NCBI RefSeq assembly: GCF_900101985.1
Contig: NZ_FNAR01000022.1
Location: 1 to 45,107 of the forward strand
Length of the DNA: 45,107 nucleotides
Origin: Bhargavaea beijingensis
Lineage (GTDB): Bacteria > Bacillota > Bacilli > Bacillales_A > Planococcaceae
Direction: 5' to 3'
This document shows positions 7,685-14,616 of this stretch, in pieces (positions within the stretch are counted from its first letter, which is position 1; every line of letters starts with the position of its first letter). Made by a program: the position numbers and the translations under genes. Below the pieces are notes generated by a model. That model made no database searches and was not told the DNA's origin. It was given only the letters and a program-made list of their open reading frames with translations.

Positions 7685-7706
7685 TTTGTAATGTCTATGT
7701 TACAAA
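7685..7706. promoter_or_regulatory. Inverted repeat upstream of pdaC
   Basis: TTTGTAA, 8 nt, TTACAAA, about 57 nt upstream of the start codon. It is one base too wide for the GlnR/TnrA site TGTNAN7TNACA. A TGAAAC at 7667 may be an ECF-type -35. Probably an operator; the regulator is not known. Confidence 0.4.
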
Positions 7707-7762
7707 AGAGGTTTTTCCTGTATCCTTAGGGAGTCTTAGCATTTCGTGAAAGGAAGTTTCTT

Positions 7763-9205
7763 GTGATTAAACGATTAAAGTTCCCTGCGTGGGTCGTCAT
7801 CGGAACGGCGATGATTTTGATTGTGGCCGGGGTTATACAGCTTTTTGATTCTGCGGGCCTCCGCAAATCGGCAGAAAACGTAACGACTATCAGTAAGTAT
7901 CCCGGGCTTGACCTCCATACGCTGACCAAGGAAACGGATCACTATACCTATTCCATCAGCCAGCCTGAAACGGAGCATCAGGCCATCAATGAGTCAATCA
8001 ATCAGTGGATCGACGGTGAGAAAGGAGCGTTTCTCAAAGAAGTCGAAATATCCAAAGAGTCCTTGGACGACACCATGAGGGCGCATCTCAACATTCAAGT
8101 CGAAACAAACCGGATGTCGGAGAACTTCTATAGCCTGGTATTCCGCTCTTATTCAATCACCGGGGGTGCCAACGGACAAAACAAGGTGAACGTTTTTAAC
8201 CTGGACATGACGAACGGCCGTCTCCTCGAACTGGGCGATGCTCTGGAACTGGACGGGGAAAACATTGATCAGCTAAAGGAAATCATCTGGGAAGGGCTGC
8301 AAAGCAATCAGGAATGGCAGCTTTATGTGGACGAAACCCTTTTCAATGAAGTGATGGGAGATCCGGACAACTGGAAATGGTCAATCGACAACGGGCATTT
8401 CACCTTGTACTGGGATGAATATGAAATCGCGGCGGGCGCCGCAGGGGAAATGGAACTGGATATCCCGATCGAGAAAATTGCGGTTTTCCTGAAAAAAAGC
8501 ATCCAATCATATCTGGCGATGCCAGAAGAGCAGGTCCGGGAACTGGACGCGATCCGGGAACGCGAACAGCTGAAACTTGACCCGGACGGCAAGTACATCG
8601 CGCTGACATTCGATGACGGCCCAAGCGCCGCCGTCACCCCGAAAATCTTGCAGGCACTCAAGGACCATAACGCCAAAGCGACCTTTTTCATGCTGGGAAG
8701 CCAGGCGGAGTACTACCCGGGCCTTGTCAGGGAAGTGGCGAAGGCCGGCCATGAGATCGGCAACCACTCCGGAAGCCATCCGGATCTTTCCAAGGCGGAC
8801 GCTGCGAAAATCCGTGACGAAATAGCCGGAACGACCAAGACCATCAAAGACGCGGCGGGAGTGGACGTCAACCATTTCCGGCCGCCGTACGGTGCGTACA
8901 ATGAGGGCGTCATCGACTACATGAACGAGACCGGACAGTCGATCATCCTCTGGTCGGTGGACTCGCTGGACTGGAAATACCGCAATTCCGAGACCGTCCG
9001 GCAGACGATTCTCCAGCAGGCATCACCTGGTGCAATCGTTCTGATGCACGACATCCACCCGACAACCGCCGATGCGTTGCCGGACCTCCTGAGCGCGCTC
9101 GAACAGGAAGGCTATGAGTTCGTGACGGTCTCCCAGCTGCTGGAATGGAAAGGGCAGGCAGGGGTCGGGCCGTACTTTGGCAGCAGGCAGGCTTCCGGAA
9201 AATAA
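7763..9205 (+). CDS. pdaC: PdaC-like polysaccharide deacetylase with DUF4163/DUF3298 N-terminal region
   Basis: 480 residues: N-terminal membrane anchor (about 8-28), a DUF4163/DUF3298 region (about 45-255), and a NodB-type deacetylase domain (about 270-465). Catalytic motifs are all present: TFDDGP, HSGSHP, RPPYGAYN, WSVDSLDW and LMHDIH, supplying the metal-binding Asp-His-His and the catalytic base. B. subtilis PdaC has this architecture and deacetylates N-acetylmuramic acid in peptidoglycan, conferring lysozyme resistance. The GTG at 7763 follows AAGGAAG. Its N-terminal half is paralogous to the stand-alone protein at 2539-3321. A hairpin without a good T-run follows (9209-9239). Confidence 0.88.
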   Translation: MIKRLKFPAWVVIGTAMILIVAGVIQLFDSAGLRKSAENVTTISKYPGLDLHTLTKETDHYTYSISQPETEHQAINESINQWIDGEKGAFLKEVEISKESLDDTMRAHLNIQVETNRMSENFYSLVFRSYSITGGANGQNKVNVFNLDMTNGRLLELGDALELDGENIDQLKEIIWEGLQSNQEWQLYVDETLFNEVMGDPDNWKWSIDNGHFTLYWDEYEIAAGAAGEMELDIPIEKIAVFLKKSIQSYLAMPEEQVRELDAIREREQLKLDPDGKYIALTFDDGPSAAVTPKILQALKDHNAKATFFMLGSQAEYYPGLVREVAKAGHEIGNHSGSHPDLSKADAAKIRDEIAGTTKTIKDAAGVDVNHFRPPYGAYNEGVIDYMNETGQSIILWSVDSLDWKYRNSETVRQTILQQASPGAIVLMHDIHPTTADALPDLLSALEQEGYEFVTVSQLLEWKGQAGVGPYFGSRQASGK

Positions 9206-9208
9206 CCA

Positions 9209-9239
9209 ATGCGGCTGCTCCAATGGAAGACAGCCGCAT
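9209..9239 (+). terminator. Hairpin after pdaC
   Basis: ATGCGGCTG / CAGCCGCAT arms; the following GTCCTT is a poor U-tract, so termination may be partial. Confidence 0.5.
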
Positions 9240-9291
9240 GTCCTTACCGTTATTTATCCCTGAAATTATGAAGCGCAAATGGAGGGAGTAC

Positions 9292-9669
9292 TTGGAAATA
9301 CGATGGTTACTGATAGGCGTGATTGCAGCCGTTGCCTCTATAGGGTTTATGAACAAATGGCATTATCCTTCACTGCCGATAGAGTCCGTGACACCGAGAG
9401 AAGCCATCCAAAAAATGAATGCGTCTGAGCAGGACTTGGTGGAGATATCAAGAAAAGGTGATGGGATATGGTACATCATGGAGCTCACCAAGAGTGGGAT
9501 GGAAGGCATTGACGATAAAATCATTGCATTTTTAGACGGTAAAGGATGGAGCTTCACAGAGAAAGAAGGAAGCGGGCTGTTCTTTGAAAAAGACGATGAG
9601 CGCCTCATTGTCAGTACGGAGATGTGGACAAAGCATTATGTCCTCGTGAGAATCCCATCACAAATATGA
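9292..9669 (+). CDS. Hypothetical membrane-anchored protein
   Basis: 125 residues if started at the TTG at 9292, which has GGAGG 6 nt upstream; the upstream in-frame ATG at 9268 has no ribosome binding site. One N-terminal membrane helix (about residues 5-20) is followed by an extracellular, alpha/beta-looking domain with a repeated IIAFLDGKGWSFTEKEGSGLFF segment. Not recognised. It follows pdaC by 86 nt and may be read through the weak hairpin there. Confidence 0.6.
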   Translation: MEIRWLLIGVIAAVASIGFMNKWHYPSLPIESVTPREAIQKMNASEQDLVEISRKGDGIWYIMELTKSGMEGIDDKIIAFLDGKGWSFTEKEGSGLFFEKDDERLIVSTEMWTKHYVLVRIPSQI

Positions 9670-9679
9670 ACACAATGGA

Positions 9680-9711
9680 AAAGGCGGCCGCCCATCGGAG
9701 CAGCCGCCTTT
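9680..9711. terminator. Bidirectional terminator
   Basis: AAAGGCGGC / GCCGCCTTT arms between convergent genes. Confidence 0.8.
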
Positions 9712-9729
9712 CTCATACCGTTATTCAAC

Positions 9730-11877
9730 TCAATGCCAATTCCCGCCCTTATAAGGCCCTTTGCGGAACGGCATCCACCAGTTCCATTTTCCGAACAGTT
9801 TCATGAGGCTCGGTACGAGGAGGAGGCGGATGATGGTGGCGTCGATGGCGACGGCGATTGCGATGCCGACGCCGATCTGCTTGACCGGCATGACTTCCGT
9901 GAACGCGAAAGCGCCGGTGAGGACGATCATGATGAGCGCCGCGGACGTGATGATCTTGCTGGTCACGGAAAGGCCTTCGACGGTCGCGCGGTCGTTGTCG
10001 AAGTCCTTCGTGTATTCCTCCTGGATGCGCGAGATGAGGAACACTTCGTAGTCCATGCTGAGTCCGAAGACGAGGCTGAAAACGAGCACCGGGATGATCA
10101 GCGCGATCGTGCCGGCTTCCAGGCCGAAGTGGCCGTACTGGAAGATGTAGACGAGCGCGCCGAACGCCGCGGACAGGCCGATGACGTTCATGATGATCGC
10201 TTTCAGCGGAATCAGGACGGAGCGGAACGCGATCATGAGGATGATGTACGTCGAGACGATGATGATTCCAAGCACATAGCCGATCTTGTCCCAGATCTCA
10301 TCGAAGATTTCCTGGTTGAACTTCGGATAGCCGCCGACTGACAGGTTCCACTCGGTGTCCTTTTCTGCCCAGTCGCGCGCCCAGTTCTGGGCTTCGGCCG
10401 ACGCGCCTTCCGGCTTCAGTGTGACCGGAACGAGAAGAGAGTCGCCTTCGATGAAGGAATCAAGGAGCGGTTCAACGGCAGCGGCCGTCTCCGGCATCTG
10501 CGTGGCCTGCAGCCAGGTGTCGGCGTCTTCGATCTCCCCCTCGGTGAAGATGGTGGACACTTCGTCCGTGCGGCTGTCGTCAAGAAGGGCATCCTGCAGC
10601 TTCTCGATTTCACGGATGCCATCCTCATCTTCCCAGCCGCCCTCGCGCTCGGCGATGATGTAGGCAGTGGAGTTCGAGAGGCCGAACTCGTCCTCGATCT
10701 TCTCGAACGCCTGACGGGTGTCATTGGAGGACGGGAGCGAGTCCATCTCAGGAATCGTCAGCTCCATGTCTTTCACCGGGATCATGCAGACGCCCAGGAT
10801 AATGAGGGCGCCGATCGTGATAAGCACCGGGCGCCTGATGACGCGCTCCGCGAACTTGCGCCAGCCGCTCGCGCCTTCCTTCACCTTGAGGATCGTCCAC
10901 TTGTTCAGACGATCGCCGAGGACGAGGAGGATTGACGGCAGGAGCGTGAGTGATGACAGGACGGCCAGTGACACGACCGCCATGCCGCCGACACCGATGT
11001 TCTTGAACAGGTCGATTTGGATGATGAACAGGGCACCGAGACCGATGAATACGCAGAACGCCGAGAACAGGACGGACCGCCCCGCGGTGAGGATCGTCGT
11101 CCGGACCGCTTCATCAACCGGCTGCTTTTTCCGCTCCTCGCGGTATCGGTTGATGAACAGGAGCGAGAAGTCGATGCTGAGGGCAAGGCCCAGCATCGGG
11201 ACGATGTTCAGCATGAAGATCGATAGGTCCATCGACTGTCCGATCAGCGTCATCGTGCCGAATGTCGTGATGATCGTGGCGACCCCCACAAAGAACGGCA
11301 CAAGTGCCGCGACGACCGATCCGAACGCGAGCAGCAGGACAATCAGGGCAATCGGCAGCCCGATCGTTTCCGCCTTGACCAGGTCGCGCTGGCTCGCTTT
11401 ATTGATATCTTCGCTGATCGCGGTGCCGCCGGTGAGGACGGCGCCGTCATGATCGGCGGTTTCCTGGATGGCTGACACCGCTTCAGTCATGTCCGCGTCT
11501 TCTTCGAAATGGAGAAGGGCATAGGAGAGGTTCTCGGTATGGAGGGAGTTATCTTCCAATGGGGACACGATGTCCTCCGCAAGCCCCAGGTCTTCCACAT
11601 CCGACACCGCCGTTTTGATTTCCTCATCGGTCATGTCCTCGAAGACGAGGAACATCGTCTCCGCCGGCAGGCCGAACTCCTTGGTCAGCCGTTCGGCCAC
11701 TTGTTCATATTCGCCGTCCATCCGGAAGCCGTCCCCTTCCAGGACCCCCGGCAGCTTGATGGCCTGGAACGCCATAACGGCGGCGATCACGATCCAGAGC
11801 GCAATAATCCATTTCGGAAACCGGATGACGAGATTCGCAAACATGCGCAAAAGGCTTCTTCCTTTCAGGTCAAACAT
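9730..11877 (-). CDS. MMPL-family (RND superfamily) transporter, YdfJ-like
   Basis: 715 residues, with the twelve-helix layout of the MMPL family: one helix, a long extracellular loop (about residues 45-165), a five-helix bundle, and the same arrangement again in the second half. The conserved block GLALSIDFSLLFINRYREER and its second-half counterpart GLSMDYEVFLISRIQEEY carry the Asp-Tyr/Phe pair used for proton coupling. Relatives export lipids or drugs; the substrate is unknown. The ATG at 11877 has only a weak GGAGA; an in-frame TTG at 11850 has AAAGGAAG exactly 7 nt upstream and may be the true start. Flanked by a terminator downstream and array B upstream. Confidence 0.88.
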   Translation of the reverse strand: MFDLKGRSLLRMFANLVIRFPKWIIALWIVIAAVMAFQAIKLPGVLEGDGFRMDGEYEQVAERLTKEFGLPAETMFLVFEDMTDEEIKTAVSDVEDLGLAEDIVSPLEDNSLHTENLSYALLHFEEDADMTEAVSAIQETADHDGAVLTGGTAISEDINKASQRDLVKAETIGLPIALIVLLLAFGSVVAALVPFFVGVATIITTFGTMTLIGQSMDLSIFMLNIVPMLGLALSIDFSLLFINRYREERKKQPVDEAVRTTILTAGRSVLFSAFCVFIGLGALFIIQIDLFKNIGVGGMAVVSLAVLSSLTLLPSILLVLGDRLNKWTILKVKEGASGWRKFAERVIRRPVLITIGALIILGVCMIPVKDMELTIPEMDSLPSSNDTRQAFEKIEDEFGLSNSTAYIIAEREGGWEDEDGIREIEKLQDALLDDSRTDEVSTIFTEGEIEDADTWLQATQMPETAAAVEPLLDSFIEGDSLLVPVTLKPEGASAEAQNWARDWAEKDTEWNLSVGGYPKFNQEIFDEIWDKIGYVLGIIIVSTYIILMIAFRSVLIPLKAIIMNVIGLSAAFGALVYIFQYGHFGLEAGTIALIIPVLVFSLVFGLSMDYEVFLISRIQEEYTKDFDNDRATVEGLSVTSKIITSAALIMIVLTGAFAFTEVMPVKQIGVGIAIAVAIDATIIRLLLVPSLMKLFGKWNWWMPFRKGPYKGGNWH

Positions 11878-11990
11878 AGATTATTTTTCTCCAATAGTTT
11901 ACATGAAAGGAAGAGGGTTTGTCGTGCGGGAAGGGCAGGGGGATTGAAAAGCGGATGGAGGCATATCGTAACCGTGACAAGGAGGGTTCT

Positions 11991-12062
11991 GATCTTTCGT
12001 GAGGTGTTATTGATCATTCACGAGGGGTTATTGATCTTTCGCGCGGTGATGGTGATCTTTCG
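11991..12062. repeat. Array B, four units with a 21-bp period
   Basis: The 9-bp core GATCTTTCG (one copy GATCATTCA) starts at 11991, 12012, 12033 and 12054, exactly 21 bp apart, between the MMPL and carD genes. Flanks between cores are only partly conserved (GAGG, GGTTATT). The 11878-12124 interval holds nothing else but the carD terminator. Confidence 0.75.
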
Positions 12063-12081
12063 CAGGATTCCCCGCTCCCGC

Positions 12082-12111
12082 AAAAAAACGCACCCCGTTT
12101 CCGGGATGCGT
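12082..12111 (-). terminator. Terminator of the CarD-family gene
   Basis: On the minus strand ACGCATCCCG / CGGGGTGCGT arms followed by seven T. Confidence 0.85.
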
Positions 12112-12124
12112 CTATGGATCATGA

Positions 12125-12622
12125 TTATTGTGGGGTGGCCGCCAGGATGCGCTCTTCCACCTGGTTTGCCACATCTTCGACCGAGATGCCGAGCGCCATC
12201 GAAAGCTCCCTGAACAAAATCGTCTGGACATGGTTCAGGAGCTTGCGGTCCTGGTCATAGATTTTCTGATCGGTGTTGAGTTTTTTGTCCATGAGTGCGC
12301 CGGTGACTTCCGCGATCTTCTGGCGGTCGCCCGACTGTACAAGGCTCTGGTAAGCACGCGCCCGCTGTTTCGGGTTTTCCACCCAGTCGATGCCCCGGCT
12401 TCCGAACACGTCCATCAGTTCCTCGGCTTCCTTGCGGTTCATTGTCCGCATGAGCCGCTTTTTCTTGCCGTCCACCGGCGTGCTGATTTTCAGCGTCTGT
12501 TCTCCAATGGGATGGAGTACATAGTAAAGTCGGGTCTCGCCAAACAGATCCTTCTTGCAAATGTCATCGATTTTGCACAGTCCGTGCTCGGAATAGATGA
12601 CCACATCACCGATCTCAAACAT
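12125..12622 (-). CDS. CarD/CdnL-family RNA-polymerase-binding regulator
   Basis: 165 residues. The first 60 or so form the CarD/TRCF RNA-polymerase-interaction domain (MFEIGDVVIYSEHGLCKI, then TRLYYVLHP); the rest is helical with the ERAYQSLVQSGD-like RARAYQSLVQSGDRQKIAEV block typical of CdnL. Such proteins bind the beta subunit and stabilise open complexes at promoters. The ATG at 12622 has GAGGAGG 8 nt upstream; the next upstream ATG sits only 2 nt from it. A near-consensus promoter lies at 12667-12695, inside the palindromic region shared with the divergent marR gene, so the MarR protein may control it. Confidence 0.85.
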   Translation of the reverse strand: MFEIGDVVIYSEHGLCKIDDICKKDLFGETRLYYVLHPIGEQTLKISTPVDGKKKRLMRTMNRKEAEELMDVFGSRGIDWVENPKQRARAYQSLVQSGDRQKIAEVTGALMDKKLNTDQKIYDQDRKLLNHVQTILFRELSMALGISVEDVANQVEERILAATPQ

Positions 12623-12666
12623 CCGCATGGCCTCCTCATGGCATATTGTCAACTAAGTTTACATTC

Positions 12667-12695
12667 ATTGTAACCTTAACCGGTCTGATTGTCAA
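12667..12695 (-). promoter_or_regulatory. Sigma-A promoter of the CarD-family gene
   Basis: On the minus strand TTGACA (12695-12690), 17 nt, TACAAT (12672-12667). The -35 lies inside the left arm of the palindrome at 12678-12718. Confidence 0.75.
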
Positions 12696-12731
12696 ATCGG
12701 TTGACAATCAGACCGGTTGACAATCAGACCG
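12678..12731. promoter_or_regulatory. Palindromic operator with three copies of one half-site, carD/marR intergenic
   Basis: AACCGGTCTGATTGTCAA (12678-12695) is a perfect inverted repeat of TTGACAATCAGACCGGTT (12701-12718), with a 5-bp centre. A third copy TTGACAATCAGACCG follows at 12717-12731, 16 bp after the second. Each copy carries its own TTGACA. It overlaps the -35 boxes on both strands and is the natural binding site for the adjacent MarR protein. Confidence 0.75.
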
Positions 12732-12745
12732 ATGCTTGTCATGAT
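12717..12745 (+). promoter_or_regulatory. Promoter of the marR gene
   Basis: TTGACA (12717-12722), 17 nt ending in TGT (extended -10), CATGAT (12740-12745). The -35 belongs to the third operator copy. Confidence 0.6.
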
Positions 12746-12785
12746 AATCCCGTTAAGAAACCGGATATGGAGAGGAAGGGTCAGG

Positions 12786-13226
12786 ATGCAGGAAATGAGC
12801 GGCCTGGACTTGATCGATCTGCTGGGAGAGCGTCATTTCGGGCTTCGGCGCATTGCCGAGGAACTGTGGAATGAACGCGGGGACGTCGCGATTTCCAACT
12901 CGGAATGGTTTGTCATGACAAGAATCGGCAGCGGGGAGCCGACCATCGCCGAAGTGAGCCGGCAGGTTGACATCACCCGCCAGGCGACCCACAAACTGAT
13001 CCGGAAAATGTTGGAAAAGGGGCTCGTCGCAGTGTCTGACGATGAGCGGAATAGAAAAGTGAAGCGTGTCCGCCTGACGGAACTTGGGTACAAGTGCTAT
13101 GAGAACAATGAAGAGCTGAAAGCGGAACTGGAGGCCCGGATCGCCGAGGCGATCGGGACCGATAAGGTGGCGGCGCTCAAAGCGATCCTTGCAATGGATT
13201 GGGGATTGAAAAACAGGGAATCGTAA
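12786..13226 (+). CDS. MarR-family transcriptional regulator
   Basis: 146 residues with a winged helix at about residues 35-105: EWFVMTRIGSGEPTIAEVSRQVDITRQATHKLIRKMLEKGLV gives helix-turn-helix and recognition helix, then DDERNRKVKRVRLTE is the wing with the usual basic residues. Flanking helices would dimerise. The ATG at 12786 has GGAAGGG 5 nt upstream. It faces the CarD-family gene across a perfect 18-bp inverted repeat that overlaps both promoters, so autorepression and control of carD are likely. The ligand is unknown. Confidence 0.88.
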   Translation: MQEMSGLDLIDLLGERHFGLRRIAEELWNERGDVAISNSEWFVMTRIGSGEPTIAEVSRQVDITRQATHKLIRKMLEKGLVAVSDDERNRKVKRVRLTELGYKCYENNEELKAELEARIAEAIGTDKVAALKAILAMDWGLKNRES

Positions 13227-13261
13227 AGGAGAGAGTCAAAGAAAGCAGGAGGGGAATCCAG

Positions 13262-13483
13262 GTGGAGAATCTGTCGGCAGCCGAAAAGATTCTTTTCGGG
13301 ATTGCTTTGGTGATTTTTGTGGCATCGATTTTCAACCGTGATCTGTTCCGCTTTATGTTCCTTGCGTTTGCGTTAGCCTTCGTCTACCGGGTCATCCGGC
13401 CGAAGGAAGGGGAAAAGCGGGGATGGAACCTGCTGATCGTGGCGTTGCTGCTGATGGGGTTCCTGCTCGCCAATCCGTGGTGA
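13262..13483 (+). CDS. Small membrane protein, two or three helices
   Basis: 73 residues from the GTG at 13262, chosen because AGGAGGGG lies 7 nt upstream; the longer open frame overlaps the end of marR. Hydrophobic stretches at about 9-22, 27-41 and 54-69 with basic residues between them. Family not recognised. It starts 35 nt after marR, so it is probably cotranscribed with it and may be what MarR regulates. Confidence 0.7.
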   Translation: MENLSAAEKILFGIALVIFVASIFNRDLFRFMFLAFALAFVYRVIRPKEGEKRGWNLLIVALLLMGFLLANPW

Positions 13484-13489
13484 AACCAA

Positions 13490-13521
13490 AAAACGCCGTC
13501 TCCCGGAGGAGACGGCGTTTT
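13490..13521. terminator. Bidirectional terminator
   Basis: Perfect 14-bp arms (AAAACGCCGTCTCC and its complement) around a 4-nt loop, between convergent genes. Confidence 0.9.
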
Positions 13522-13538
13522 AGTAGTCGTTAAATGGA

Positions 13539-13739
13539 TTACATTTTTACGACGTTCGCAGCTTGAAGACCGCGTGGGCCTTCTTCGATTTCGAATTCTA
13601 CTTCTTGACCTTCATCAAGGGACTTGAACCCGTCTTGCTGGATAGCGGAGAAGTGTACGAATACATCGTCGCCATCTTCGCGCTCGATGAAACCGAAGCC
13701 CTTTTCTGCGTTAAACCATTTTACTTTACCTTGTTCCAT
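13539..13739 (-). CDS. Cold-shock protein, CspB/CspD type
   Basis: 66 residues, the normal length of the family: a five-stranded OB fold with RNP1 KGFGFIE and RNP2 VFVHF, and the aromatic and basic residues that bind single-stranded nucleic acid. These proteins act as RNA chaperones. The ATG at 13739 follows AAGGAGGA; the longer frame upstream is leader. A good promoter at 13863-13891 implies an untranslated leader of about 115 nt, as expected for a cold-shock mRNA. Confidence 0.95.
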   Translation of the reverse strand: MEQGKVKWFNAEKGFGFIEREDGDDVFVHFSAIQQDGFKSLDEGQEVEFEIEEGPRGLQAANVVKM

Positions 13740-13862
13740 GTTTGTTTCCTCCTTGCGTGCCACCTGGCACACGTGTGTTACTATCCTTGCTCAAGTCTTG
13801 ATGTGTCAGGATGAAGTGAATTCCACCCGAACGTCATTGCCGAACAAAAATAATTCTTCTAC

Positions 13863-13891
13863 ATCATAACAGCCCACCCAGATCATTGCAA
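13863..13891 (-). promoter_or_regulatory. Promoter of the cold-shock gene
   Basis: On the minus strand TTGCAA (13891-13886), 17 nt, TATGAT (13868-13863), start point near 13856. The leader contains a small hairpin GTGCCA / TGGCAC just before the ribosome binding site. Confidence 0.7.
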
Positions 13892-13912
13892 GTGAAATGC
13901 CGAAGAGTTTTG

Positions 13913-13934
13913 AGAAGACAGACCTCTGTCTTCT
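13913..13934. terminator. Hairpin between csp and nfeD promoters
   Basis: Perfect 10-bp arms AGAAGACAGA / TCTGTCTTCT, followed on the plus strand by TTTCT. It could insulate the two divergent promoters or be an operator. Confidence 0.5.
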
Positions 13935-13958
13935 TTTCTGAATAAATTGAGAAAAAAT

Positions 13959-13985
13959 TGAAACCATTTAAATCCTTGTCACGTA
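13959..13985 (+). promoter_or_regulatory. Sigma-W-like promoter of the nfeD-floT operon
   Basis: TGAAAC (13959-13964), 17 nt, CGTA (13982-13985), with the T-rich stretch after the -35 seen in sigma-W promoters. The equivalent yuaF-floT operon of B. subtilis is in the sigma-W regulon. Confidence 0.7.
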
Positions 13986-14017
13986 TTACAAATAAGCAAA
14001 CAGAGGGGGTGGAGAAG

Positions 14018-14560
14018 GTGGTCGTGTTCGGGCTTGCGGTGGAGCAGCTTTACCTGACCGTACTGGTCGTTGCCGGGCTTGCGACCGTGTTGTACCTGTT
14101 TTTCGGAGATGTGGCAGACGGTGCCGGGGAGGCATTGCCTCTCCTGAATCCGGCGGTGATTCTGGCATTCATGACGTTTTTGTCGGCTTCCGGGTTCATT
14201 TTCGAAAATGTGACGGAGCTAGGAAGTGCCCTGATCCTTACTGTGTCTGCAGCGATTGCGGCGGTGCTGTCGTTTCTTCTTTATTTCTTTGTCCTTCTTC
14301 CGCTGCGGTCCGCTGAGGCCTCGACCGCCTATACCGAGGAATCGCTCCTCGGCCAGGTTGGCCGCGTGATCACGCCGGTTCCGGAAGACGGGTTCGGCGA
14401 GGTCGTCATTGAAACGGTGAACGGACTCATTTCCAAGCGGGCGGCTGGCCTGGAAAATGCCGCAATCGACTACGACAGGGAAGTGCTGATCATCGAGATC
14501 CTGGAAGGCACGCTCATCGTGAAGGAATACGAACCGTTCCGGTTCAAAGAGCTGTCCTGA
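14018..14560 (+). CDS. NfeD-family membrane protein, YuaF-like
   Basis: About 180 residues: three membrane helices (roughly 8-30, 45-70 and 75-100 from the start) and a C-terminal soluble OB-type domain (SLLGQVGRVITPVPEDGFGEVVIETVNG...). It lies directly before a flotillin gene, the canonical NfeD-flotillin pair; YuaF in B. subtilis is similar in size. NfeD proteins support flotillin assemblies in the membrane. The start is uncertain: GTG codons at 14009, 14018 and 14024 are all possible; 14018 has GAGGGGG 8 nt upstream. Any ATG further upstream falls inside the promoter and is excluded. Confidence 0.8.
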   Translation: MVVFGLAVEQLYLTVLVVAGLATVLYLFFGDVADGAGEALPLLNPAVILAFMTFLSASGFIFENVTELGSALILTVSAAIAAVLSFLLYFFVLLPLRSAEASTAYTEESLLGQVGRVITPVPEDGFGEVVIETVNGLISKRAAGLENAAIDYDREVLIIEILEGTLIVKEYEPFRFKELS

Positions 14561-14616
14561 ACCTTTCTCCACCATTTATTCGCATGTTTGGGTTTAATTA
14601 AAAGGGGGCTGTAAAA

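Noticed and set aside
7685-7706. GlnR/TnrA binding site before pdaC
   Set aside because: The half-sites are TGTAA and TTACA but the spacer is 8 nt, not the 7 required by the consensus.
9733-11452. Several long plus-strand frames opposite the MMPL gene
   Set aside because: They are antisense shadows caused by high GC at third positions; translations are low-complexity and have no ribosome binding sites.
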